NCBI GenBank assembly: GCA_958370325.1
Contig: CATXJW010000072.1
Coordinates: 1 to 5,841 of the forward strand
Length of the DNA stretch: 5,841 bases
Reading direction: 5' to 3'
Source: an uncultured Collinsella sp.
Lineage (GTDB): Bacteria; Actinomycetota; Coriobacteriia; Coriobacteriales; Coriobacteriaceae
This document shows, in pieces, positions 1 through 5,823 of this stretch (position 1 is the first letter of the stretch; the number at the start of each line of letters is the position of its first letter). Below the pieces are notes generated by a model. It saw only the letters and a program-made list of their open reading frames with translations. It did not search any database and had not been told where the DNA came from. A program made the position numbers and the translations under genes.

Positions 1-46
1 TGCGGGAACGGCCTATTTGCTCAATGTGTTCGGCTGAGATCGGAAA

Positions 47-949
47 TCAACCGGCATTTTCCCAAGCGGCTTGCGCGATTGTTTCGGCGTCCTCACCAGT
101 GCGATCGACACGGTCGTTAACCAGCGCGTTTGCCGTAATGGAGATCATTGCGGGCTCGCATTCAAGACCGCGGATGGGCTCCGGAGCCATATACGGGCAA
201 TCTGTCTCGAACAAAATTCGATTGAGTGGGGTTGCCGCAAATGCCTCGCGCACGTCATCGTTGCGCTTAAAGGTGGCCGCACCACCATAGGCGATATAGC
301 AGCCCAGCTCCACAAAGCGCTCCATCGTGGCGCGGTCCTCGCCAAAGCAGTGCAGCACACAACCGGCCTGGGGCACGCCCACCTCACGAAGCACGTTGTA
401 GGCGTCCACGTGCGAGGTACGCTCCTGGTCCATGTCCTCGTGACGCAGATGCAGCTCCACCGGCACATTGCGGCGCACGGCAACTTCGAGCTGGCGCGCC
501 ATGCAGTCAATCTGCACGCTGTGGGGCGCCGGCGCGATGTCGTCGTCGTAATCCATGTGGTAGTCCAGACCAATCTCGCCGATACCGGCGCACAAAGGGT
601 CATCGAGCGCGGCAACGACCTGTGCGTGAACGTCGTCGGTATAGTCCGGCGCGCCATACGGATGCACGCCGGCAAGATACTTGATCTGCGGGATATCCTG
701 CATCGGCAGAATCTCGCGCGTCAGCCAGTCGCTATAGTCCGTCACGCTGCGCTTATCGGCAATGGGATCGAAGACCGTCACCAACAGGTCGATGCCCGCG
801 GCTTTGGCGCGCACGAGTGTCTCGGGCACATCCTTGCCCCAGAACGAAAGCAGATGCGCATGTGTGTCGGCAAGCGGCGCCAAGGGCACGGGACAAGCAA
901 CCGTCTTCTTTTTCTTGGTAAACGTCACGCGTTCGGCATTAAGCGTCAT
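47..949 (-). CDS. tatD: TatD family metal-dependent hydrolase (putative 3'-5' DNase)
   Basis: This 300-residue protein is a TatD-type amidohydrolase-fold enzyme. Known members are cytoplasmic, divalent-metal-dependent nucleases or phosphoesterases linked to DNA repair and quality control; the substrate here is not proven. The expected metal ligands are all visible: the Asp-Thr-His-Ala-His motif at 28-32 (H30, H32), Glu125 in Gly-Glu-Ile-Gly-Leu-Asp-Tyr, His167, His200 in His-Cys-Phe-Gly, and Asp250 in Glu-Thr-Asp-Cys-Pro. About 25 residues, including a run of four Lys (12-15), precede the barrel. I chose the ATG at 949 because GGGAG lies 7 nt upstream (957-961) and the first motif then sits near the N-terminus. 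The in-frame ATG at 1060 would overlap rsmA by over 120 nt and adds a low-complexity Pro/Arg-rich segment. The start overlaps the rsmA end by 11 nt, which suggests translational coupling. Family call is firm; exact orthology to E. coli TatD versus YcfH/YjjV is not. Confidence 0.93.
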   Translation of the reverse strand: MTLNAERVTFTKKKKTVACPVPLAPLADTHAHLLSFWGKDVPETLVRAKAAGIDLLVTVFDPIADKRSVTDYSDWLTREILPMQDIPQIKYLAGVHPYGAPDYTDDVHAQVVAALDDPLCAGIGEIGLDYHMDYDDDIAPAPHSVQIDCMARQLEVAVRRNVPVELHLRHEDMDQERTSHVDAYNVLREVGVPQAGCVLHCFGEDRATMERFVELGCYIAYGGAATFKRNDDVREAFAATPLNRILFETDCPYMAPEPIRGLECEPAMISITANALVNDRVDRTGEDAETIAQAAWENAG

Positions 950-1799
950 GGGAAAGCTCCCGAGCCAGGCACACAAAGGCGGCGACGTCGAGCGTCTCGG
1001 CGCGCGTGGTGGGTGCGATACCGCAAGCCTCAAAGGCGGCATCGAGCACGTCCTTGGCAAAGCCGTTGGCGCTCATGGAATTGCGGATGGTCTTGCGACG
1101 CTGAGCAAATGCAGCGTCAATCACACGGGCCACAAATTCGCGATCGAGTCCTTCGGGCACCACACCGTCAACACGGTCGATACGCACGACGGCCGAGTCC
1201 ACGTGTGGCGCCGGCATAAAGCAACGCGGCGGCACCTCAAAGCGACCCGTCACCTGCGCATACAGGCCAAGCTTTGCCGTATAGCCGCCATAGGTCTTGT
1301 TGCCCGGCACTGCGGCAATGCGATCGGCAACCTCCTTTTGCACCATGACGACGGCGCGCTTGAGCGCCGGCATCGTCTGGAAAAATTGCAAAATGATCGT
1401 CGCCGCCACGTTATAGGGCAAGTTCGCGACAAATACCGTCGGCTCACCGCCCGCAGCCTGCTCAATCTGCTCCGGCGTCACCCTGAGCGCATCGTCCATG
1501 ATAAAGCGGAAGTTGGCATAGTCGGCGGCGTGGGCATCGAGCACCGGCTCAAGCTCGGGATCGGCCTCAATGGACGTAACGCACGCCGCTTCCTGCAGCA
1601 ACGCAAGTGTCAACGTACCGCAACCCGGACCCACCTCGAGTACGCGCTCGTCACCTGCAAGCTCGGCAAGCTCGCAGATACGTTCGATCACATGATTGTC
1701 GATCAGGAAGTTTTGGCCCAGGCGATGCTTGGTCGCAAGGCCAAACTCCTCTAGCAGCTCCCTAGTTGCCGTGGGGTTTGCCAAAGGCGAAGTTGTCAT
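939..1799 (-). CDS. rsmA: 16S rRNA (adenine1518-N6/adenine1519-N6)-dimethyltransferase
   Basis: RsmA (KsgA) uses S-adenosylmethionine to dimethylate two adjacent adenines in the helix 45 loop of 16S rRNA late in 30S assembly. The 286-residue length is normal. Visible signatures in order: the N-terminal Leu-Gly-Gln-Asn-Phe-Leu segment (27-32), SAM motif I Glu-Val-Gly-Pro-Gly-Cys-Gly (55-61), the acidic ribose-binding position in Ile-Glu-Ala-Asp (77-80), the catalytic Asn-Leu-Pro-Tyr motif (126-129), Gln-Lys-Glu-Val-Ala-Asp-Arg (154-160), Pro-His-Val-Asp-Ser-Ala-Val (198-204), and Arg-Arg-Lys-Thr-Ile-Arg-Asn (234-240). The segment after Tyr170-Gly171 departs from the usual Tyr-Gly-x-Leu-Ser-Val form, as also seen in other actinobacterial versions. 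A strong ribosome binding site, AAGGAGG (1805-1811), lies 5 nt before the ATG. It follows the metG terminator by 31 nt and overlaps tatD by 11 nt. Confidence 0.97.
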   Translation of the reverse strand: MTTSPLANPTATRELLEEFGLATKHRLGQNFLIDNHVIERICELAELAGDERVLEVGPGCGTLTLALLQEAACVTSIEADPELEPVLDAHAADYANFRFIMDDALRVTPEQIEQAAGGEPTVFVANLPYNVAATIILQFFQTMPALKRAVVMVQKEVADRIAAVPGNKTYGGYTAKLGLYAQVTGRFEVPPRCFMPAPHVDSAVVRIDRVDGVVPEGLDREFVARVIDAAFAQRRKTIRNSMSANGFAKDVLDAAFEACGIAPTTRAETLDVAAFVCLARELSHDA

Positions 1800-1804
1800 G
1801 GTTG

Positions 1805-1811
1805 CCTCCTT
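1805..1811 (-). promoter_or_regulatory. rsmA ribosome binding site
   Basis: The minus strand reads AAGGAGG, a near-perfect Shine-Dalgarno sequence, 5 nt before the rsmA ATG at 1799. It fixes the start and occupies much of the short stretch between the metG terminator and rsmA. Confidence 0.85.
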
Positions 1812-1830
1812 AACATGGTGGCTGCATCGT

Positions 1831-1867
1831 AAAGTAAAAGGGCATGGACCGTTGCGGCCATGCCCTT
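1831..1867 (-). terminator. Intrinsic terminator after metG
   Basis: On the minus strand a perfect 10-bp stem is formed by 1858-1867 (AAGGGCATGG) and 1838-1847 (CCATGCCCTT). An inner CCG/CGG pairing around a CAA loop extends it, with one bulged T. The stem runs into TTTTACTTT (1831-1839). The T-rich side lies only on the minus strand, so it acts on leftward transcription leaving metG, whose stop codon is about 43 nt upstream of the hairpin. Confidence 0.88.
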
Positions 1868-1909
1868 ACCGTTACACAGCAAATTGCCGATATGGCACTC
1901 GCGCGGTCT

Positions 1910-3511
1910 CTACGCCAGACGCGGGAACAGCGGCTCACCCTTCTCGACGGGCTGACCACCAGCAAGCAGACCCCAAGCGCAAATGCCCTTGAGGTCGTCG
2001 CTCGCGGCCTCGCCCTCACAGGACAGGCGGCGCAGGGCCTCGGCAGAGGTCTGGGGCATGAGCGGCATCAGCAGGTGAGCGGCGATGCGGATGGCCTCGA
2101 GCAGGTTGTAGATCACAAATGCCAGCTCGTCGGCCTTAGCCTCGTCCTTGGCAAGCGCCCAGGGCTCGGAGTCCTCGATGTAGTGGTTAGCAGCATGGAT
2201 GAGTTCCATGACCTCATCCTTGGCTCCACCGTAATCGAGCACGTCCATCTTGGCCATGTAGCGCTCGACCAGGCCGTCGGCGATCTTTGCTAGCGGGTTG
2301 TCGAACGCATCGAACGATGCAGGCTTGGCGGGCGCGCAACCGTCAAAGTACTTGCCGCTCATGTTGAGCGAGCGCGAGATAAGATTGCCCCAGCTGTTGG
2401 CCAGGTCGGCGTTGTAGACCTGCTCCATGCGCTCGAAGCTGATGGCGCCGTCGGTGCCGGGGACGACGTCGGTCATGAAGTAGTAGCGATAGCCCTCGAC
2501 ACCCAGCATGTCGATAACATCCTGCGGAGCGATGGCGTTACCGCGGCTCTTGGACATCTTCTCGGCCTTGCCGGTCTCGGCATTGCGCACGGTCAGGAAG
2601 CCGTGGGCAAAGACGTGCTCGGGCAGGGCCTCGCCGATGGCCATGAGCATGGCGGGCCAAATGACGCAGTGGAAGCGAATGATGTCCTTACCCACAATAT
2701 GGAACTGCGCGGGCCAGCGATAGGCCAGCTCGGCACGGGCCTCGTCGGTGTCGACACCGTAGCCGACGGCCGTCATGTAGTTGAGCAGCGCATCGAACCA
2801 CACGTAGGTCACGTGACCCTCGTCAAACGGGACCTGAATGCCCCAGTCAAAGCTCGTACGGCTCACGGAAAGGTCGTTGAGGCCGCCCTCGACAAAGCTG
2901 CGCACCTCGTTCATACGGAACGCAGGCTCAACAAAGTCGGGGTGCTCGTCATAGAGCTTGAGCAGCTTGTCCTGGAAGGCGGAGAGCTTAAAGAAGTAGG
3001 ACTCCTCCTGCACGCGCTCGAGCGGACGGTGGCAATCGGGGCACAGGTGCTGGCCGACGCTACCGTACTCTTCGTCACCCTTCTGGACCTGCGTATCGGT
3101 GAAGTAGGTCTCGTCGGGCACGCAGTACCAGCCGTCATAGCTGCCCTTATACAGATAGCCGGATTCCTTCATGCGCTCCCACAGATACTGCACGGCGTGA
3201 TGCTGGCGCGGCTCGGTGGTGCGAATGAAGTCGTCGTTGGAGATCTCGAGCTTGCTCCAAAGCTCCTTGAAGTGCGGGGCTTGGCTGTCGGTCCACTCCT
3301 GCGGCGTCATGCCATGCTTGGCTGCGGCCTCGGCGACCTTCTCGCCGTGCTCGTCCATGCCGGTCAGGAACTTAACGTTATAGCCGGCAGAGCGGCGATA
3401 GCGAGCCTGAACGTCGGCGATGATGGTGGAATAAGCCGTGCCCAGGTGCGGATCGGCGTTGACGTAGTAGATGGGCGTCGTGATAAAGAACGAAGGCTTG
3501 CTTTGATCCAT
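1910..3511 (-). CDS. metG: Methionyl-tRNA synthetase
   Basis: This class I aminoacyl-tRNA synthetase charges tRNA-Met, both initiator and elongator, in the cytoplasm. The protein has 533 residues. The HIGH-type signature is His-Leu-Gly-Thr at 22-25 after the Pro-Ile-Tyr-Tyr-Val-Asn segment. The connective peptide has a single Cys-x2-Cys pair (C157, C160) plus Cys130, consistent with one zinc knuckle. The Lys-Met-Ser-Lys-Ser loop is at 318-322, followed by the helical anticodon-binding domain, with the conserved Asn-Ser-Trp-Gly-Asn at 372-376. It ends near residue 533, so the C-terminal EMAP/Trbp111-like tRNA-binding domain found in many longer MetRS proteins is absent. The start at 3511 is supported by GGAGG (3521-3525), 9 nt upstream. 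It sits 69 nt after rsmI and is followed by a strong terminator, so it probably ends the main transcript. The short leader has no room for a T-box riboswitch. Confidence 0.98.
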   Translation of the reverse strand: MDQSKPSFFITTPIYYVNADPHLGTAYSTIIADVQARYRRSAGYNVKFLTGMDEHGEKVAEAAAKHGMTPQEWTDSQAPHFKELWSKLEISNDDFIRTTEPRQHHAVQYLWERMKESGYLYKGSYDGWYCVPDETYFTDTQVQKGDEEYGSVGQHLCPDCHRPLERVQEESYFFKLSAFQDKLLKLYDEHPDFVEPAFRMNEVRSFVEGGLNDLSVSRTSFDWGIQVPFDEGHVTYVWFDALLNYMTAVGYGVDTDEARAELAYRWPAQFHIVGKDIIRFHCVIWPAMLMAIGEALPEHVFAHGFLTVRNAETGKAEKMSKSRGNAIAPQDVIDMLGVEGYRYYFMTDVVPGTDGAISFERMEQVYNADLANSWGNLISRSLNMSGKYFDGCAPAKPASFDAFDNPLAKIADGLVERYMAKMDVLDYGGAKDEVMELIHAANHYIEDSEPWALAKDEAKADELAFVIYNLLEAIRIAAHLLMPLMPQTSAEALRRLSCEGEAASDDLKGICAWGLLAGGQPVEKGEPLFPRLA

Positions 3512-3580
3512 GGGGTTTGTCCTCCAGAAAAACGTTGCATACAGAGGATGATTCTAGCGCAAGGGCTGGATATCCTCCAT
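3512..3580 (-). promoter_or_regulatory. rsmI-metG intergenic leader with possible alternative pairing at the metG ribosome binding site
   Basis: This 69-nt gap holds three short complementary elements on the minus strand: GGAGGAT (3572-3578), ATCCTC (3544-3549) and the metG Shine-Dalgarno region GGAGGAC (3519-3525). The middle element can pair with either flank, so one fold exposes and the other hides the ribosome binding site. Stems are only 5-6 strict pairs, and purine-rich SD-like sequences recur by chance, so regulation is inference. I see no convincing promoter with both -35 and -10 boxes, and no T-box. Confidence 0.25.
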
Positions 3581-4459
3581 CTATTGCATATCGAGCACCA
3601 TGGCATAGACATCGCGCTTGCGGCGCGAATACTTCTGAGACAGGCGCTTGGCCACCGCAGACGCGGGCTCCCCCTCCTCGAGCGCGGCGCGGATATCCTC
3701 GCGCAGGGCCTCGTCGGGATCCGCTACCGCAGCGCCAACCGGCGCGATGCCGGCCTCCTCATCCTCGCTCGGCGGCGCGATGACCAGCGCAATCTCGCCC
3801 TTTACCTCGCCGCGAGCACGCAGCTCCTCGGCAAGCTGGGCAGCGGGCCCGCGCAAGACCTCCTCGTGCAGCTTGGTGAGTTCGCGGCAGACGGCAACCT
3901 CACGCTGGGGAAAGACCTCCACCACGGCCTCGAGCGTCGCCACGATGCGATGTGGAGACTCGTAGAAGATGAGTGCGCCGGGCACCACGGCAAGGCGCTG
4001 CAAACGGCGCACGCGGTCGCCGTGCTTTCGGCCCAAAAAGCCCTCGAAGAAAAAATGCTCGCAGGGAATACCGGACGAAACGAGCGCCGTGACGCAAGCA
4101 GAGGGCCCGGGAATAACTTCGACGGGCACATCGGCCTCACGCGCCGCCTCGACCAGCGCCTGGCCGGGATCGGACACGCTCGGCATGCCGGCGTCCGAGG
4201 CAAAGGCGAGGGTCTCCCCCGCCAGCAGGCGGTCAACCAGGCCGGCGGCGCGGCTGGCGATCACATTCTCGTCGCAACGGACAAGCGGCTTGGAAATGCC
4301 CAGATGCATCAGCAGCTTTGACGTCACACGCGTGTCTTCGCAGCAGATGGCATCGGCGGCGGCAAACGCCTCACCAACGCGCGGAGACAGGTCACCCAAG
4401 TTGCCGATGGGCGTGCCGACCACATAGAGTTTGCCCGTATGGGCGCTGTTTTGCGTCAT
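3581..4459 (-). CDS. rsmI: 16S rRNA (cytidine1402-2'-O)-methyltransferase
   Basis: RsmI uses S-adenosylmethionine to methylate the 2'-hydroxyl of C1402 of 16S rRNA, in the decoding centre of the 30S subunit. The 292-residue protein belongs to the tetrapyrrole methylase (SPOUT-unrelated, class III) fold. Visible motifs: Gly-Thr-Pro-Ile-Gly-Asn-Leu-Gly-Asp-Leu-Ser at 15-25, Cys-Glu-Asp-Thr-Arg at 40-44, Ser-Asp-Ala-Gly-Met-Pro-Ser-Val-Ser-Asp-Pro-Gly at 88-99, Ile-Pro-Gly-Pro-Ser-Ala at 116-121, Phe-Glu-Gly-Phe at 138-141 and Tyr-Glu-Ser-Pro-His-Arg at 166-171. An acidic, Ala-rich linker (about 229-250) leads to a small helical C-terminal domain with Tyr285 near the end, as in full-length RsmI. 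The ATG at 4459 lies 6 nt after the stop of the GH5-like gene; its weak ribosome binding site (AGG near 4466) overlaps that stop, so coupling to upstream translation is likely. Confidence 0.96.
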   Translation of the reverse strand: MTQNSAHTGKLYVVGTPIGNLGDLSPRVGEAFAAADAICCEDTRVTSKLLMHLGISKPLVRCDENVIASRAAGLVDRLLAGETLAFASDAGMPSVSDPGQALVEAAREADVPVEVIPGPSACVTALVSSGIPCEHFFFEGFLGRKHGDRVRRLQRLAVVPGALIFYESPHRIVATLEAVVEVFPQREVAVCRELTKLHEEVLRGPAAQLAEELRARGEVKGEIALVIAPPSEDEEAGIAPVGAAVADPDEALREDIRAALEEGEPASAVAKRLSQKYSRRKRDVYAMVLDMQ

Positions 4460-4465
4460 ATCAAC

Positions 4466-5527
4466 CTATTCAATCATGCCGCGCTCGAGCGTACCGAGCG
4501 CCGCGCGGGCATCCCATGCTGCAATGCGCTTCTCGGTCTTCCACGTTTGGAAGAACCAGCCAGCCGCCGGCGCAAACGAAGCCAGCTGGTTGGCGATAAA
4601 CACGCGCTCGTAGGCATTGCGACCCTCGGGTGTAACCGACGAGTTGGCAAAAATCGCCGCGCCCGACCATTCACCCACCAAAACGGGGAACCCAGTCGAA
4701 ATCGCTTCTTTGAGCTCACGCTTGTTACGCGAAATCGCCGTCGTCAGCCCGCGGGGGCTCGTGATGTCGAGCGCATACTCGTCGCGGTAATGGTACAGGT
4801 GAAGGTCCATGTAGACGTTCTTGTACTTGGCGCCGCGCATAAAATGCTTCCACTCGCTGGGATGCCCCGACGACGAGAAGACGACGATCTTATCCTCGGG
4901 CATATACGAACGGACGAGCTCGTAGGCATCGCGATAGAAATTGCGCAGGTAGTGAGCAGGAATGCCATCCGTCATGGTGAAGAGGCTCTTGCGAACGCTC
5001 ATCTGCGGCGTGTCCAGCAGCTCAATGCCCAGCAGGCTCTCGGCCTCGCCATAGCGATCCGCCAAGCGCTCAAGCACGTCGAGTGCGACATGACGGCCGT
5101 TGGTGGACGAATGCCACTCGGCGACAGCCTCCGGCGTGGTGGGTGAATCGTTGGAATCGCCCTGGCCACCGGGCACGGTTGCCAGATCGAGCAGCACGCG
5201 GATGTCGTACTTGGCAGCCCACTCAATTGCACGGTCAATGTAGTCGACAACCGAGATGTAGGAGGCATCGGACTCCTGCGAACCAAAGGCATACCAGGGC
5301 ACCGGCAGACGCACGGCATTGAGGCCAATCTGCGCCATGCGGCGGAAATCGTCCTCGCTCACAAACGTCTCGTAATGACGGCGCATGCGCTCGTTATAGG
5401 CGGCGGTACCCATGGCCTCCTGCAGCTCGGCTGCGTTGGATGCACCGGTCGCCGCGTACAGCGACGGGGTCACCCAAGGCTCGGGAATAAACCAGCCAGA
5501 GAGATTAACGCCGAGTATCCTCTCCAT
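4466..5527 (-). CDS. GH5-fold (clan A) glycosidase-like protein with altered catalytic residues
   Basis: This 353-residue protein resembles exo-1,3-beta-glucanase-type GH5 proteins: Leu-Gly-Val-Asn-Leu-Ser-Gly-Trp followed by Glu-Pro-Trp-Val-Thr-Pro-Ser-Leu (5-23), Arg73 in Asn-Ala-Val-Arg-Leu-Pro, His243/Tyr245 in Asp-Leu-His-Leu-Tyr, the nucleophile Glu286 in Gly-Glu-Trp-Ser, and Gly-Trp-Phe-Phe-Gln-Thr-Trp-Lys-Thr-Glu (323-332). Three core positions differ from the family. The Asn-Glu-Pro acid/base motif is Asp172-Thr173-Pro174, the Asp-Leu-His motif is Asp114-Leu115-Ala116, and Gln327 stands where related glucanases often have Trp. There is no signal peptide, so a cytoplasmic location is inferred. 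I chose the ATG at 5527: AAGGGGG (5533-5539) lies 5 nt upstream, and homology begins at once. Upstream in-frame sequence to 5719 looks non-coding. A GTG directly precedes the ATG in frame. Substrate and activity are unknown; it may be a pseudoenzyme. It heads a probable transcript with rsmI. Confidence 0.88.
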   Translation of the reverse strand: MERILGVNLSGWFIPEPWVTPSLYAATGASNAAELQEAMGTAAYNERMRRHYETFVSEDDFRRMAQIGLNAVRLPVPWYAFGSQESDASYISVVDYIDRAIEWAAKYDIRVLLDLATVPGGQGDSNDSPTTPEAVAEWHSSTNGRHVALDVLERLADRYGEAESLLGIELLDTPQMSVRKSLFTMTDGIPAHYLRNFYRDAYELVRSYMPEDKIVVFSSSGHPSEWKHFMRGAKYKNVYMDLHLYHYRDEYALDITSPRGLTTAISRNKRELKEAISTGFPVLVGEWSGAAIFANSSVTPEGRNAYERVFIANQLASFAPAAGWFFQTWKTEKRIAAWDARAALGTLERGMIE

Positions 5528-5532
5528 CACTG

Positions 5533-5539
5533 CCCCCTT
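5533..5539 (-). promoter_or_regulatory. Ribosome binding site of the GH5-like gene
   Basis: The minus strand reads AAGGGGG 5 nt before the ATG at 5527. It decides the start over the upstream in-frame ATG at 5719. The adjacent GTG (5528-5530) would be too close to this site. Confidence 0.7.
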
Positions 5540-5592
5540 CGGATCATGCAGGTCGAACCCGCATCGTATTGCATAGGATAAGTATCGTTTTG

Positions 5593-5611
5593 AGTATACC
5601 CGCGTGTGCGG
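5593..5611 (-). promoter_or_regulatory. Possible -10 box with adjacent inverted repeat upstream of the GH5-like gene
   Basis: The minus strand has TATACT at 5593-5598, a good -10 match, which would give a leader of about 60 nt before the ATG at 5527. No convincing -35 hexamer occurs 16-19 nt upstream. Just upstream of the -10 lies a short perfect inverted repeat, CCGC-ACAC-GCGG (5600-5611), a possible operator. A promoter is expected here because the preceding tRNA transcript is terminated, but this exact site is tentative. Confidence 0.3.
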
Positions 5612-5719
5612 ACAGGCGACCGAACGGTCTGTAAAGTGACGCGAAAGTGGGAGGAATGTCTGGGGCGGGCGGGCTCGGAATGGTGCGACGAGGTGTGTAC
5701 GCGCGCCGGAGGCAGGCAC

Positions 5720-5767
5720 CGGAAAGTGTGTCCCGTTCTATCGCTCAATAATGGGGCGCAGTTTCCG
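5720..5767 (+). repeat. Imperfect inverted repeat (hairpin) in the tRNA-GH5 spacer
   Basis: Bases 5720-5734 and 5753-5767 pair as 6 bp, a G-G mismatch at 5726/5761, then 8 bp including two G-U pairs, around an 18-nt loop. The G-U pairs become A-C mismatches on the other strand, so the fold favours plus-strand RNA. No T-run follows, so it is not an intrinsic terminator. It could be a dispersed intergenic repeat or chance; the rest of the spacer (5528-5779) shows no gene. Confidence 0.4.
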
Positions 5768-5779
5768 CAGAACCCTACA

Positions 5780-5810
5780 TAAAAGAAAAGGACCCCTTTG
5801 CAGAGGTCCT
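5780..5810 (-). terminator. Intrinsic terminator of the upstream tRNA transcript
   Basis: On the minus strand AGGACCTC (5803-5810) pairs with GGGGTCCT (5789-5796) as an 8-bp stem with one T-G pair, around the 6-nt loop TGCAAA. It is followed by TTTCTTTT (5781-5788). It lies 13 nt past the discriminator base of the tRNA, and so ends transcription coming from the right. Confidence 0.85.
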
Positions 5811-5823
5811 AGTCAATTCAAGG

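Noticed and set aside
1..46. Start of another gene left of tatD
   Set aside because: The minus-strand sequence after the tatD stop shows no start codon with a ribosome binding site and no long open frame before the window ends.
950..1060. N-terminal extension of TatD starting at the ATG at 1060
   Set aside because: It would overlap rsmA by more than 120 nt, adds a Pro/Arg-rich sequence unlike the family, and the ATG at 949 has a better-placed ribosome binding site.
71..1219. Plus-strand open frame of 382 codons opposite tatD and rsmA
   Set aside because: Antisense shadow of two well-supported genes, with no motifs and no ribosome binding site.
3512..3580. T-box riboswitch upstream of metG
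   Set aside because: The 69-nt leader is too short, and no T-box consensus, specifier stem or terminator is visible.
2603..4321. Plus-strand open frame of 572 codons opposite metG and rsmI
   Set aside because: It runs antisense through two certain genes, has no recognisable domain, and its His/Val/Leu/Arg-rich composition is typical of the reverse frame of GC-rich codons.
5528..5719. N-terminal extension of the GH5-like protein starting at 5719
   Set aside because: The added 64 residues look like translated spacer (Arg/Pro/Ser-rich, no signal peptide), while the ATG at 5527 has a good ribosome binding site and begins the conserved domain.
5656..5751. Plus-strand 31-codon open frame beginning at an ATG after GGGAGGA
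   Set aside because: The SD-like bases are almost touching the ATG, the peptide is low-complexity Gly/Arg-rich, and it overlaps the hairpin. No support for a gene.
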